Shown here piece after piece: positions 56,542 to 64,000 of a DNA stretch of 64,000 nucleotides. The position numbers and the translations under genes were made by a program. The notes under the pieces were generated by a model. The model did no database searches. It saw only the letters and a list, made by a program, of their open reading frames with translations, and was not told where the DNA came from. This DNA is from Vogesella sp. XCS3 (GTDB taxonomy: Bacteria; Pseudomonadota; Gammaproteobacteria; Burkholderiales; Chromobacteriaceae), in the NCBI RefSeq assembly GCF_020616155.1, contig NZ_CP085530.1, positions 491,001 to 555,000 on the forward strand. Reading direction: 5' to 3'. Each line of letters begins with the position of its first letter. The stretch's first letter is position 1.

Positions 56542-57732
56542 TTATTTGCCCTGAGTCAGTGCAGCGGTGTCCAGCGCAATCATCAGCTCTTCATTGGTGT
56601 TGATCACCAGGGCGGCCGTGCTATCGGCGTGGCTGATGCGGCCGGCCTTGCCGCGGAAGGCGGCATCGTTGGCCGCAGCGTCCAGGCTAAAGCCCAGGAA
56701 GGCCAGTTTGTTCAGTACATTGGCGCGCACAAAGGGCGAGTTTTCGCCGATGCCGCCGGTAAACAGCAGGACATCAATGCGGCCCAGTGCCACCACCATG
56801 GCGGCGATCTGCTTGGCCAGGCGGTAGCAGAATACTTCCATAGCAATAATCGCACCCGGGTGGCCGTTGGCCGCAGCTTCTTCCAGCTCGCGGCAGTCGC
56901 TGGACAGCTCGGACAGGCCCAGCAGGCCGGACTGCTTGTTCAGCAGGGCGGTGATGCCGTCTACGTCGGTATTCAGGGCGCTGGCCAGGTAGCCAAACAG
57001 GCCAGGGTCGATATCGCCGGAGCGGGTGCCCATCACCAGGCCTTCCAGCGGGGTGAGGCCCATGCTGGTGTCTACCGACTGGCCATTGAGGATGGCGGCA
57101 ACCGAGGCGCCGTTACCCAGGTGGGCACTGACAATGGCGCTGTTTTCCAGGCTGATGCCCGCCATGCGGGCGGCTTCTGTCGCAACAAAACGGTGGCTGG
57201 TGCCGTGGAAGCCGTAGCGACGCACGCCGTGTTCGCGGTACAGCGCCATCGGTACGGCGTACAGGTAGGCGTGCTGTGGCATGGTCTGGTGGAAGGCGGT
57301 GTCGAACACGGCTACCTGCGGCAGGCCCGGGAAGCAGGCTTGTGCGGTACGGATGCCCAGCAGGTTGGCCGGGTTGTGCAGCGGCGCCAGGCGTGCGCAG
57401 TCTTCGATGGCGGCCAGAACGCTGTCGTCAATCAGGGTGGAGGCGTGGAAGTTTTCACCGCCGTGTACTACACGGTGGCCAATAGCAGTAATGCTGCCCG
57501 TCAGTGCGCGCTCGTCCAGGTAGGACAGGATGGCTTTCATGGCGCCGGCGTGGTCGCCCTGTGCCAGTGTCAGTTCCACCTTCTGGCCGGCCTGTTTGAA
57601 GGTGATGCAGGCGCCGGCCATGCCCAGTTTCTCTGCCAGGCCAGTCAGGGTTGTGTCCTGGGTCTGGGCGTTGATGAGGGCGAATTTCAGCGACGAGCTG
57701 CCGCAATTGATGACGAGTGTGTGGGTGATCAT
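56542..57732 (-). CDS. ackA: Acetate kinase
   Basis: Makes ATP and acetate from acetyl phosphate. The 396-residue protein has the phosphate-binding start VINCGSSSLKF, the motif HRVVHGGENFHAS (near residue 88) and the adenosine loop FTGGIGENSPFVR (near 325). With Pta it forms the acetate overflow pathway. The gene is first in the operon, and its promoter must lie in the 466-base gap to the divergent Rieske gene. Two repeat copies lie inside it (56669 and 56867). Confidence 0.96.
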   Translation of the reverse strand: MITHTLVINCGSSSLKFALINAQTQDTTLTGLAEKLGMAGACITFKQAGQKVELTLAQGDHAGAMKAILSYLDERALTGSITAIGHRVVHGGENFHASTLIDDSVLAAIEDCARLAPLHNPANLLGIRTAQACFPGLPQVAVFDTAFHQTMPQHAYLYAVPMALYREHGVRRYGFHGTSHRFVATEAARMAGISLENSAIVSAHLGNGASVAAILNGQSVDTSMGLTPLEGLVMGTRSGDIDPGLFGYLASALNTDVDGITALLNKQSGLLGLSELSSDCRELEEAAANGHPGAIIAMEVFCYRLAKQIAAMVVALGRIDVLLFTGGIGENSPFVRANVLNKLAFLGFSLDAAANDAAFRGKAGRISHADSTAALVINTNEELMIALDTAALTQGK

Positions 57733-58198
57733 GTTCTATCCGTTAGCAGTAAGACATCATGGATGAGTCTGTGCTGGTGTTGCGTGTTCTTTTTATAGAG
57801 TGTTTGCACGGTTTGCGAAGCGCTGCCGCCACCGTGCAGGGGGCGCATTATCCTTGTTTGTGATGCATTGCACCATAGGGAAGTTCCTTATCGGGTGTTG
57901 CCGGGTAGTATTTCAGGCTTGTCTGACAACATCATGAAAGCAAAAGGGTTTTTGCTCGAAATTTTCAAAGACGCCATTTTGCACAATTTAAGCGTTGCAA
58001 TCCCTTGACTTGGCACAAATTCCCGGGCAAAAAGTACTTGCCCCGAGGGGGGATTTGGCCCACAATCCCGCCCCTGAACATTTGGGGTATGGCTAGAAAA
58101 GCCCCTGTTCTACCAATGTTTTTTTATAGCTCTCCGTAAACTCGTTAAGAGCGAGATTCGGCTGGTCTTATATCTTCTTCCACGGAGGTGTGGGAATA
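57733..58198. promoter_or_regulatory. Divergent regulatory gap between ackA and the Rieske gene
   Basis: About 466 bases with no gene. An inverted repeat, TGCACGGT (57805-57812) and ACCGTGCA (57831-57838), lies with an 18-base spacer containing AGCGCT. A GCTCT/AGAGC hairpin lies near 58128-58153. Sequence from 57930 to 58050 is AT-rich at first. I could not assign -35/-10 boxes for either gene with confidence. Confidence 0.4.
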
Positions 58199-59308
58199 AT
58201 GTCTGATCTGGCTTCGTCCCAGTTGCTCAAAGCTTCTGCTGCGCAGTTGCCTGTCTTTACCTACTTTGACCCGGCTTATTACGAGCTGGAGCAAAAAACC
58301 CTGTTTGCCGATGCCCCGCAATACTATGGCCACGCGCTGATGGTGCCCAATGCTGGCGACTATCACACGCTGGACTGGCAGGGCCACGGCAAAATGCTGA
58401 AAAACGTCGATGGTGACATCAAGCTCATTTCCAATGTGTGCCGCCACCGCCAGGCCCTGATCTATAAAGGCCGTGGCAATGGCAACCATATGGTCTGCAA
58501 CCTGCACGGCTGGACTTACGACGCCGAAGGCAAGCTGCTTGGAGCACCGCATTTTCCTGAAACGCCTTGCCTGAACCTGAACCAGACCGAGCTTACCCGC
58601 TGGAATGGCCTGCTGTTCGACGCCAAGCGCAATGTGCAGCGCGACCTGGAAAAGCTGGGTGTGGCCAAGCACATGACGTTTGAAGGCTTTGCCTACCATA
58701 AGTCGTTCACCACCGAGTATGACTTCAACTGGAAAACCTTTATCGAGGTGTACTCGGAGGATTACCACGTTGACCCGTTCCACCCGGGCCTGGGCAATTT
58801 TGTAGATTGCGCCGATCTGAAGTGGGAGTGGGGTGACCAGTACCATGTGCAGACCGTTGGCGTGAAAAACCGTCTGGCGCGCTCCGGTAGCAAGGTGTAC
58901 GGCAAGTGGCACGATGAAGTGCTGAAACGCTACGCCGACCAGCAGCCGGAATTCGGTGCCATCTGGCTGACCTACTACCCCAACATCATGGTGGAGTGGT
59001 ACCCGCACGTGCTGGTGGTGAGCGTGGTGATACCGCGTGGCCCGGAAAAGTGCACGGTGATTACCGAGTTTTATTACCCGGAAGACATCATCTGGTTCGA
59101 GCCCGATTTCATCGAGGCCGAGCAGGCGGCTTACTTCGAGACGGCGGTAGAGGACGACGAAATTTGCCAGCGCATGCACGAGGGCCGCAAGGCACTGTGG
59201 CTGCGTGGCGAAAGCGAAGTCGGCCCTTACCAGTCGCCTACCGAAGACGGCATGCAGCACTTCCATGAGTTTTACCGTCGTTTGATGGGCGAACATCTGG
59301 CTGGCTAA
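58199..59308 (+). CDS. Rieske [2Fe-2S] ring-hydroxylating oxygenase alpha-subunit-like protein
   Basis: A 369-residue protein. The Rieske cluster ligands are Cys81-x-His83 and Cys100-x2-His103 (CRH...CNLH). The C-terminal domain has the mononuclear iron site in YSEDYHVDPFH (near residue 190). Both metal sites are intact. I chose the ATG at 58199, with GGAGG ten bases upstream. No reductase, ferredoxin or beta-subunit gene is adjacent, so electrons must come from elsewhere. The substrate is not known. Confidence 0.9.
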   Translation: MSDLASSQLLKASAAQLPVFTYFDPAYYELEQKTLFADAPQYYGHALMVPNAGDYHTLDWQGHGKMLKNVDGDIKLISNVCRHRQALIYKGRGNGNHMVCNLHGWTYDAEGKLLGAPHFPETPCLNLNQTELTRWNGLLFDAKRNVQRDLEKLGVAKHMTFEGFAYHKSFTTEYDFNWKTFIEVYSEDYHVDPFHPGLGNFVDCADLKWEWGDQYHVQTVGVKNRLARSGSKVYGKWHDEVLKRYADQQPEFGAIWLTYYPNIMVEWYPHVLVVSVVIPRGPEKCTVITEFYYPEDIIWFEPDFIEAEQAAYFETAVEDDEICQRMHEGRKALWLRGESEVGPYQSPTEDGMQHFHEFYRRLMGEHLAG

Positions 59309-59335
59309 TACACCGTCTTATGCGGCACAATACCC

Positions 59336-59359
59336 AGGCGCGGATATCCGCGCCTTTTT
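59336..59359 (+). terminator. Intrinsic terminator after the Rieske gene
   Basis: A perfect AGGCGCGG/CCGCGCCT stem with a four-base ATAT loop is followed by TTTTG. Confidence 0.85.
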
Positions 59360-59377
59360 GCTTGCCCATTCCTGCCT

Positions 59378-59905
59378 ATGCCTGCCTGCCGTTGCTGGCC
59401 CTTGTTGGCCATTCTGCTTTCCTTTCCTTTTGTATCGCACGCTGCACCTTATCGCCATGCCGGTCTGGGGGTGACCCTGTCTGTGCCCGATGGCTGGAAG
59501 GTACGCCCCGCCCCCGGGGGAGGCTTGCGCGTATTGCCACCCCAGATGGAAGACCGCGAGCGCAGCGGGGTAGCGGTGACCGTGTGGCGCGAGCGTTTGC
59601 GTGGTGGTGCTGCTCTGGAGAAGTTGGCCGCACGGCACAAGAAGGCGCAAGGGGCGCGTGAGGCGGCGATTCGCGCCCAGCTGGACCGCAAAGCAGAACG
59701 GCTAGTGCTGGAGTACCGCGAGGGCGAGTATGTGCAAAGCGGCTTATGGATTGTGCGCCAGCATCTGAAAGTGGTGCAGCAGGATGGAAAGCAAGGCGTG
59801 TACGCCGAGTGCGTGGCCAATGCGTCCGAGTATCACCGCTATCGCCGTGCTTTTGCCGATATCTGCCTGGGGCTGACCGTGCGCCCTGTCTCTGCCAAGG
59901 GGTAG
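59378..59905 (+). CDS. Exported hypothetical protein
   Basis: A 175-residue protein with a signal peptide (cleavage near SHAAP, residue 22), so it should be periplasmic. The rest has no motif I recognise. It is basic and Arg-rich (for example RERLRGGAALEKLAARH) and has one or two cysteines near the C-terminus (YAECVAN and DICLG) that could form a disulfide. It lies four bases before the first EamA gene and may be co-transcribed. The ribosome site is weak. Confidence 0.7.
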   Translation: MPACRCWPLLAILLSFPFVSHAAPYRHAGLGVTLSVPDGWKVRPAPGGGLRVLPPQMEDRERSGVAVTVWRERLRGGAALEKLAARHKKAQGAREAAIRAQLDRKAERLVLEYREGEYVQSGLWIVRQHLKVVQQDGKQGVYAECVANASEYHRYRRAFADICLGLTVRPVSAKG

Positions 59906-59909
59906 TGCC

Positions 59910-60764
59910 ATGACTAGCTGGTTTGCACGGTTGGGGTCGGCCTGGATGGTGGTGGCGGCGGCCAGTTTTGCCTGCATGAGCCTGCTGGCCGCCATGGCCA
60001 GCCAGCATATGGGGGCGATCGAGATCCTGTTCTACCGTACTGCCATTGGCCTGGCGGTATTGCTGGTACCGGTGGCGCTGGGGCGTGAGCGCGTGGCGAC
60101 GGTGCATTGGCCTGCGCACTTTCGCCGCAGTATTGCCGGCTACCTGTCCATGGCCATGCTGTTTTATGCGCTGACCCAGCTGCCGCTGGCCACGGCGGTG
60201 ACCTTGAATTACACCTCCTCGCTCTCTTTTGCCGTCTGCTGCGTGCTGTTGCGCGGCGAGCGCTTGTCGCAGCTGGTGAAGCTGGCGTTGCTGCTGGGCT
60301 TTGTCGGCATCGTGCTGATTTTGCGGCCAACCTTTCATGCCGGGCAGTGGCTGCCAGGCCTGGTTGGCCTGCTCTCCGGTGCAGGGGCGGGGTTGGCGCT
60401 GTTTCATGTGCGCGAGCTGGGTGAGCTGGGCGAGCGTCCCGGGGTGACGGTGTTCTGGCTGTACTTCTTGTCTACCGTATGTGGCCTGGCCTGGGTCCTG
60501 CTGCAAGGTGGCTTTACCCCGCTGGGGCTGTCTGATCTGGCGGCCATGCTGGGGGTGGGTTTGCTGGGCTTGCTGGGGCAGCTGGCGATGACGCGCGCCT
60601 ATAAAGAAGGCCGCAAATTTGTGGTATCCAGCCTGGCCTATCTTACCGTGGTGTTTTCCGCGCTATTGGGGGTGGTGTTTGGTGGCCAGCCGCTGTCGGC
60701 CAGTGCGGTGCTGGGCATGTTGATGATTATTGGCTGCGGCATGTTGGCCGCGAAGGGTTCGTAG
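59910..60764 (+). CDS. EamA/DMT-family transporter
   Basis: A 284-residue membrane protein with ten hydrophobic segments arranged as two EamA repeats of five helices. Members export metabolites, amino acids or drugs. Conserved motifs include LPLATAVTLNYTSSL near residue 91 in the first repeat and AYKEGRKFVVSSLAYLTVVFSALLG in the second (in part: SSLAYLTVVFSALL). It overlaps its paralogue by one base (TAGTG). The substrate is unknown. Confidence 0.9.
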   Translation: MTSWFARLGSAWMVVAAASFACMSLLAAMASQHMGAIEILFYRTAIGLAVLLVPVALGRERVATVHWPAHFRRSIAGYLSMAMLFYALTQLPLATAVTLNYTSSLSFAVCCVLLRGERLSQLVKLALLLGFVGIVLILRPTFHAGQWLPGLVGLLSGAGAGLALFHVRELGELGERPGVTVFWLYFLSTVCGLAWVLLQGGFTPLGLSDLAAMLGVGLLGLLGQLAMTRAYKEGRKFVVSSLAYLTVVFSALLGVVFGGQPLSASAVLGMLMIIGCGMLAAKGS

Positions 60765-61594
60765 TGGGCGGTGCGTGGTGGATGGTGTTGGCGGCAGCCA
60801 GTTTTGGTGCCATGGGGGTGTTCGTGAAGCTGGCTGCCGCCACGCTGGGTACGGTGGAGCTGGTGTTCTGGCGAACGGCATTTGCCGTGCTGGTGCTGGG
60901 CAGTGTGGCCTTGTTGCGCAGGCAGCGTTTTGCCACGCCTTTGCTGGGGCAGCATCTCAAGCGCGGCACGCTGGGTTACGTGTCATTGCTTTGCTATTTC
61001 TATGCCATCAGCCATTTGCCGCTAGCCACGGCAGTAACGCTGAATTACACCTCGCCGATGTTCCTGGCCTTGCTGTCTGTATTACTGCTGGGTGAGCGTT
61101 TGCCGCGTAGCGGGGCGCTGGCCATGATGCTGGGTTTTGCCGGCGTGGTATGGCTTTTGCGGCCAACCTGGCACGAGCTGGGCTGGTTGTCCGGCGTGTT
61201 GGGTTTGTTGTCCGGTTTGCTGGCGGGTTGGTCTTACCTGCATGTGCGCGAGCTGGGGCAGGCGGGCGAGGCCGAGTGGCGCACGGTATTTTACTTTGCC
61301 CTGATTTCTACTCTGGGCGGCTTATTGCTGATGCAGTTTCAAACTTGGCACCCCTTGACTGCGGCCAACGTGCCGTGGGTATTGGGCCTGGGGGTGAGCG
61401 CCATGGTGGCGCAGCTGGCCATGACGCGCGCCTACAAGGTTGGCCGCAAGCTGCTGGTGGCCAACTTGTCTTATCTGACGGTGGCCTTCTCCGCGCTGTT
61501 CGGTGCTTTGCTATGGCAGCACTGGCTGGGTTGGCAAGAGCTGGCTGCCATGAGTTTGATTATTCTCAGCGGCATTCTGGCCAGCCGGCGCTAG
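60764..61594 (+). CDS. EamA/DMT-family transporter, tandem paralogue
   Basis: A 276-residue transporter with the same ten-helix plan and almost the same motifs (LPLATAVTLNYTSPM, ANLSYLTVAFSALFG) as its neighbour, so a tandem duplication. It starts with GTG inside the stop of the upstream gene, and is therefore translationally coupled. The two could work as a heterodimer or have split substrates. Three reverse or forward repeat copies lie within it (61158, 61360, 61440). Confidence 0.9.
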   Translation: MGGAWWMVLAAASFGAMGVFVKLAAATLGTVELVFWRTAFAVLVLGSVALLRRQRFATPLLGQHLKRGTLGYVSLLCYFYAISHLPLATAVTLNYTSPMFLALLSVLLLGERLPRSGALAMMLGFAGVVWLLRPTWHELGWLSGVLGLLSGLLAGWSYLHVRELGQAGEAEWRTVFYFALISTLGGLLLMQFQTWHPLTAANVPWVLGLGVSAMVAQLAMTRAYKVGRKLLVANLSYLTVAFSALFGALLWQHWLGWQELAAMSLIILSGILASRR

Positions 61595-61686
61595 AATGAA
61601 AATTGACTAAATCAACAGGCACCGGGCCGCGCCGGCACAGGGCAGGGCGCAAGGGGGCAAGGTGCCGTAGCGCAAGGAGCAACAGC

Positions 61687-62043
61687 ATGATTTCCATTCG
61701 CGAGCAGGATTACGGCTTGGATGTAGCGCTTTTCAACGAATTCACCCTGGCGGATTTCAAGCTGCTGGAGCAGGCGCTGCTCAAGCGTGCCGCCGAGCAA
61801 GGTCAGCCGGATGTGTTGCTGGATCTGTCCGGCATGAAAGACTTCACGCTGGATATGGCGCTGGAGGAGGTGCGCTTCATGCGCGCCCACGAAAACGATT
61901 TTGGCCGCTTTGCCATCGTGGCCGACGATGTGTGGGTGAATCTGGCTACACATCTGTCCGGCCTGCTCACCCATGCCCGCGCGCAATACTTTGAAACGAT
62001 TGAAGAAGCGCAAGCCTGGCTGCTAGGCCCGCAAGCGCTGTAA
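61687..62043 (+). CDS. SpoIIAA/STAS-like protein
   Basis: A 118-residue protein of the SpoIIAA-like (STAS-fold) family. It has the LLDLSGMKDFTLDMALEEV segment near residue 45 and a FAIVADDVWV strand near 75. The family is found in many non-sporulating bacteria and its role is not settled. I chose the ATG at 61687 (AAGGAG ten bases upstream) over an in-frame ATG at 61603, because the extra residues are low-complexity. A terminator follows 20 bases after the stop. Confidence 0.85.
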   Translation: MISIREQDYGLDVALFNEFTLADFKLLEQALLKRAAEQGQPDVLLDLSGMKDFTLDMALEEVRFMRAHENDFGRFAIVADDVWVNLATHLSGLLTHARAQYFETIEEAQAWLLGPQAL

Positions 62044-62063
62044 ATCACGCTACCCCGCACCCG

Positions 62064-62090
62064 CGGCAGCCTGCCTGGCTGCCGTTTTTT
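62064..62090 (+). terminator. Intrinsic terminator after the SpoIIAA-like gene
   Basis: A CGGCAGCC/GGCTGCCG stem with a five-base loop is followed by TTTTTT. Confidence 0.88.
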
Positions 62091-62184
62091 ATTGTCATGA
62101 AGCACGGCGGCCCCGTCGGCCTTGATTTTCCGGTGTATGCCGTTACAGTAGCGGCTTCCGTTTTCCCGCAAGAACAAAAAAAGC

Positions 62185-64000
62185 ATGTTGAAAAGTATCG
62201 CCAGCCGCCTTGCGGCAGAGCTCGCCGTGCGCGAGGCCCAGGTTACTGCCACCGTTAACCTTATCGATGAAGGTGCTACCGTCCCGTTTATCGCCCGCTA
62301 CCGTAAAGAAGTGACCGGCGGCCTGGACGACACCCAGCTGCGCCTGCTGGCCGAGCGCCTGGTGTATCTGCGCGAGCTGGACGATAGGCGCGATACCATC
62401 CTCAAAAGTATCGCCGAGCAGGGCAAGCTCACCCCGCAGCTGGAGGCTGCACTATACGGCAGCGATAACAAGACCCAGCTGGAAGACTTGTACCTGCCAT
62501 ACAAGCCCAAGCGCCGCACCAAGGCGCAAATCGCCCGTGAGGCCGGCCTGGAGCCGTTGGCCGACAGCCTGCTGGCCGACCCCTCGCAGCAGCCGGAGCA
62601 AGCTGCCGCCGCGTATATCGACAGTGCCAAAGGTGTAGAAGATGCCAAGGCCGCGCTCGATGGCGCGCGTGCCATCCTGATCGAGCGCTTTGCCGAAGAC
62701 GCCGAGCTGCTAGGCCAGCTGCGCGAAAAACTATGGAACGAAGGCGAGCTGGCCGGCAGTGTGGTAGCGGGCAAAGAGCAAGAGGGCGCCAAATTCGCCG
62801 ATTACTTCAACCATCGTGAAGCCATCAAGACCACGCCATCCCATCGCGCGCTGGCACTGCTGCGTGGCCGTAACGAGGGTGTGCTCAGCGTGGCACTGAA
62901 ATACCAGCCGGACGAAACGCCCATCACCCAGCGTTCGGCTTATGAAGAGCTGATTGCCGCGCGCTTTGGTATCAAGGATGCCGGCCGCCCTGCTGATAAA
63001 TGGCTACTGGACGGCGTGCGCCTGTGCTGGCGCGCCAAAATATTCCTGTCACTGGAGCTGGAGCTGGTGTCGCGCCTGAAGGATGCGGCCGATGCAGACT
63101 CCATCAAGGTATTTGCGGCCAACCTCAAAGACCTGCTGTTGGCCGCACCGGCCGGCCCGCGCGCTACGCTGGGCCTGGACCCCGGCTTGCGTACCGGCGT
63201 TAAGGTGGCCGTGGTGGACAATACTGGCAAGCTGCTGGAAACCACTACCATCTACCCGCACGAGCCGCGCCGCGACTGGGAGCGTTCCATCGCTATCCTG
63301 GGTGCGCTGGCGCACCGCCACCAGGTAGACCTGATTGCCATCGGTAACGGTACCGCCAGTCGCGAAACCGACAAACTGGCGCAGGATGTGATCAAAGCCT
63401 TCCCGCAGTTGGGTATGACCAAGATCGTGGTGAGCGAAGCCGGGGCATCGGTGTACTCCGCTTCCGAGCTGGCGGCCAAAGAGTTCCCTGACCTGGATGT
63501 CAGCCTGCGTGGCGCAGTGTCCATCGCCCGCCGCCTGCAAGACCCGCTGGCCGAGCTGGTCAAGATCGACCCGAAATCCATCGGCGTGGGCCAATACCAG
63601 CACGACGTGAACCAAAGCCAGCTGGCGCGTAGCCTGGATGCGGTGGTGGAGGATTGTGTGAACGCAGTGGGTGTGGACGTCAACATGGCTTCCGTGCCGC
63701 TGCTCACCCGTATCTCCGGCCTTAACAGCACGCTGGCGGCCAACATCGTGGCGCATCGCGATGCCAATGGTGCTTTCAAGTCGCGCCGCGAGCTGCTCAA
63801 AGTCAGCCGTCTGGGTGAAAAAACCTTCGAGCAAGCCGCTGGCTTCCTGCGTATTGGTAATGGCGACAACCCGCTGGATGCGTCATCGGTGCACCCGGAA
63901 GCCTATCCTGTCGTAGAAAAGATCGTGGCCAAAACCGGGCGCCCGGTAAAGCAGATCATCGGTGACTCTGCCTTCATCAAGGCGCTGCGTCCTGCAGACT
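62185..64000 (+). CDS. tex: RNA-binding transcription accessory protein Tex (3' end outside window)
   Basis: The first 605 codons of Tex, a nucleic-acid-binding protein tied to transcription and RNA metabolism. The N-terminal helical domain contains [18 protein letters not shown] YqgF-like domain begins near residue 325 ([19 protein letters not shown]). Helix-hairpin-helix units ([20 protein letters not shown]) follow near 515. The C-terminal S1 domain would lie beyond the window end. Start ATG at 62185 has only a weak purine-rich ribosome site. Two repeat copies lie within it (63114 and 63139). Confidence 0.94.
   Translation, partial: MLKSIASRLAAELAVREAQVTATVNLIDEGATVPFIARYRKEVTGGLDDTQLRLLAERLVYLRELDDRRDTILKSIAEQGKLTPQLEAALYGSDNKTQLEDLYLPYKPKRRTKAQIAREAGLEPLADSLLADPSQQPEQAAAAYIDSAKGVEDAKAALDGARAILIERFAEDAELLGQLREKLWNEGELAGSVVAGKEQEGAKFADYFNHREAIKTTPSHRALALLRGRNEGVLSVALKYQPDETPITQRSAYEELIAARFGIKDAGRPADKWLLDGVRLCWRAKIFLSLELELVSRLKDAADADSIKVFAANLKDLLLAAPAGPRATLGLDPGLRTGVKVAVVDNTGKLLETTTIYPHEPRRDWERSIAILGALAHRHQVDLIAIGNGTASRETDKLAQDVIKAFPQLGMTKIVVSEAGASVYSASELAAKEFPDLDVSLRGAVSIARRLQDPLAELVKIDPKSIGVGQYQHDVNQSQLARSLDAVVEDCVNAVGVDVNMASVPLLTRISGLNSTLAANIVAHRDANGAFKSRRELLKVSRLGEKTFEQAAGFLRIGNGDNPLDASSVHPEAYPVVEKIVAKTGRPVKQIIGDSAFIKALRPAD

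Noticed and set aside
57992..58075. A sigma-54 promoter before the Rieske gene
   Set aside because: TTGGCAC near 58010 resembles the -24 element, but no GC doublet with TTGC(A/T) follows at the needed distance.

Overview
This 64 kb window looks like a chromosomal backbone segment of a free-living betaproteobacterium, most likely of order Neisseriales, family Chromobacteriaceae (Vogesella/Chromobacterium/Aquitalea type). I infer this from the gene order leuC-leuD-leuB-asd-fimV-truA-trpF-trpB-trpA-accD, the PHA synthase/thiolase pair, the many chemotaxis and c-di-GMP proteins, and a GC-rich, compact layout. I cannot name the species. No rRNA, tRNA, CRISPR array, prophage or insertion sequence was recognised.

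Layout. 0-4.4 kb: a truncated PAS-GGDEF cyclase, a folE-BLUF light/pterin pair, fliW and a DUF455 ferritin-like gene with a small membrane partner. 4.4-11 kb: tRNA hydroxylation gene trhP, a lipoprotein metallo-hydrolase, argS and two tandem periplasmic solute-binding-like proteins. 11-18 kb (minus strand): an Xaa-Pro aminopeptidase, phaC-phaA and a methyl-accepting chemotaxis protein. 18-21.7 kb: an FAH-family hydrolase overlapping hslR, an MFS transporter overlapping a VOC protein, and an XRE regulator. 21.9-37.6 kb: a long plus-strand biosynthetic block for leucine (leuC, a 40-residue lipoprotein gene, leuD, leuB), aspartate semialdehyde (asd and a paralogue), two tandem FimV-like polar/pilus proteins, an EcfT-like membrane protein, truA, trpF, trpB, an ABM-like small gene, trpA and accD. 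37.9-45.7 kb: a cupredoxin-like gene coupled to a GGDEF-EAL protein, astE, an enoyl-CoA hydratase/hydrolase pair and an EAL-CBS-GGDEF protein. 46-52.7 kb: a polyamine cluster (potGHI, a PuuB-like oxidase, speA). 52.7-64 kb: a second chemotaxis receptor, ackA-pta, a Rieske oxygenase, two tandem EamA exporters, a SpoIIAA-like protein and the 5' part of tex.

The most striking signal is not a gene. The 9-mer TTGGCCGCA (either strand) occurs about 39 times by my manual count, where fewer than one copy would be expected by chance. About half the copies extend to GGTTGGCCGCA and nine to AAGGTTGGCCGCA. Inside genes it is read in several frames and on both strands. Between genes it often forms inverted pairs that make terminator-like hairpins (after leuD, after speA, after the aminopeptidase gene, and imperfectly after trpA). 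This is how DNA uptake sequences behave in Neisseriaceae, but the word is unrelated to the Neisseria DUS. It is the main candidate for an undescribed system here.

Many neighbouring genes overlap by 4 bases (ATGA or GTGA), which indicates translationally coupled operons: FAH/hslR, MFS/VOC, lipoprotein/leuD, EcfT-like/truA, trpB/ABM/trpA. Intrinsic terminators were read directly from the sequence. Promoter calls are weaker and are marked as such.
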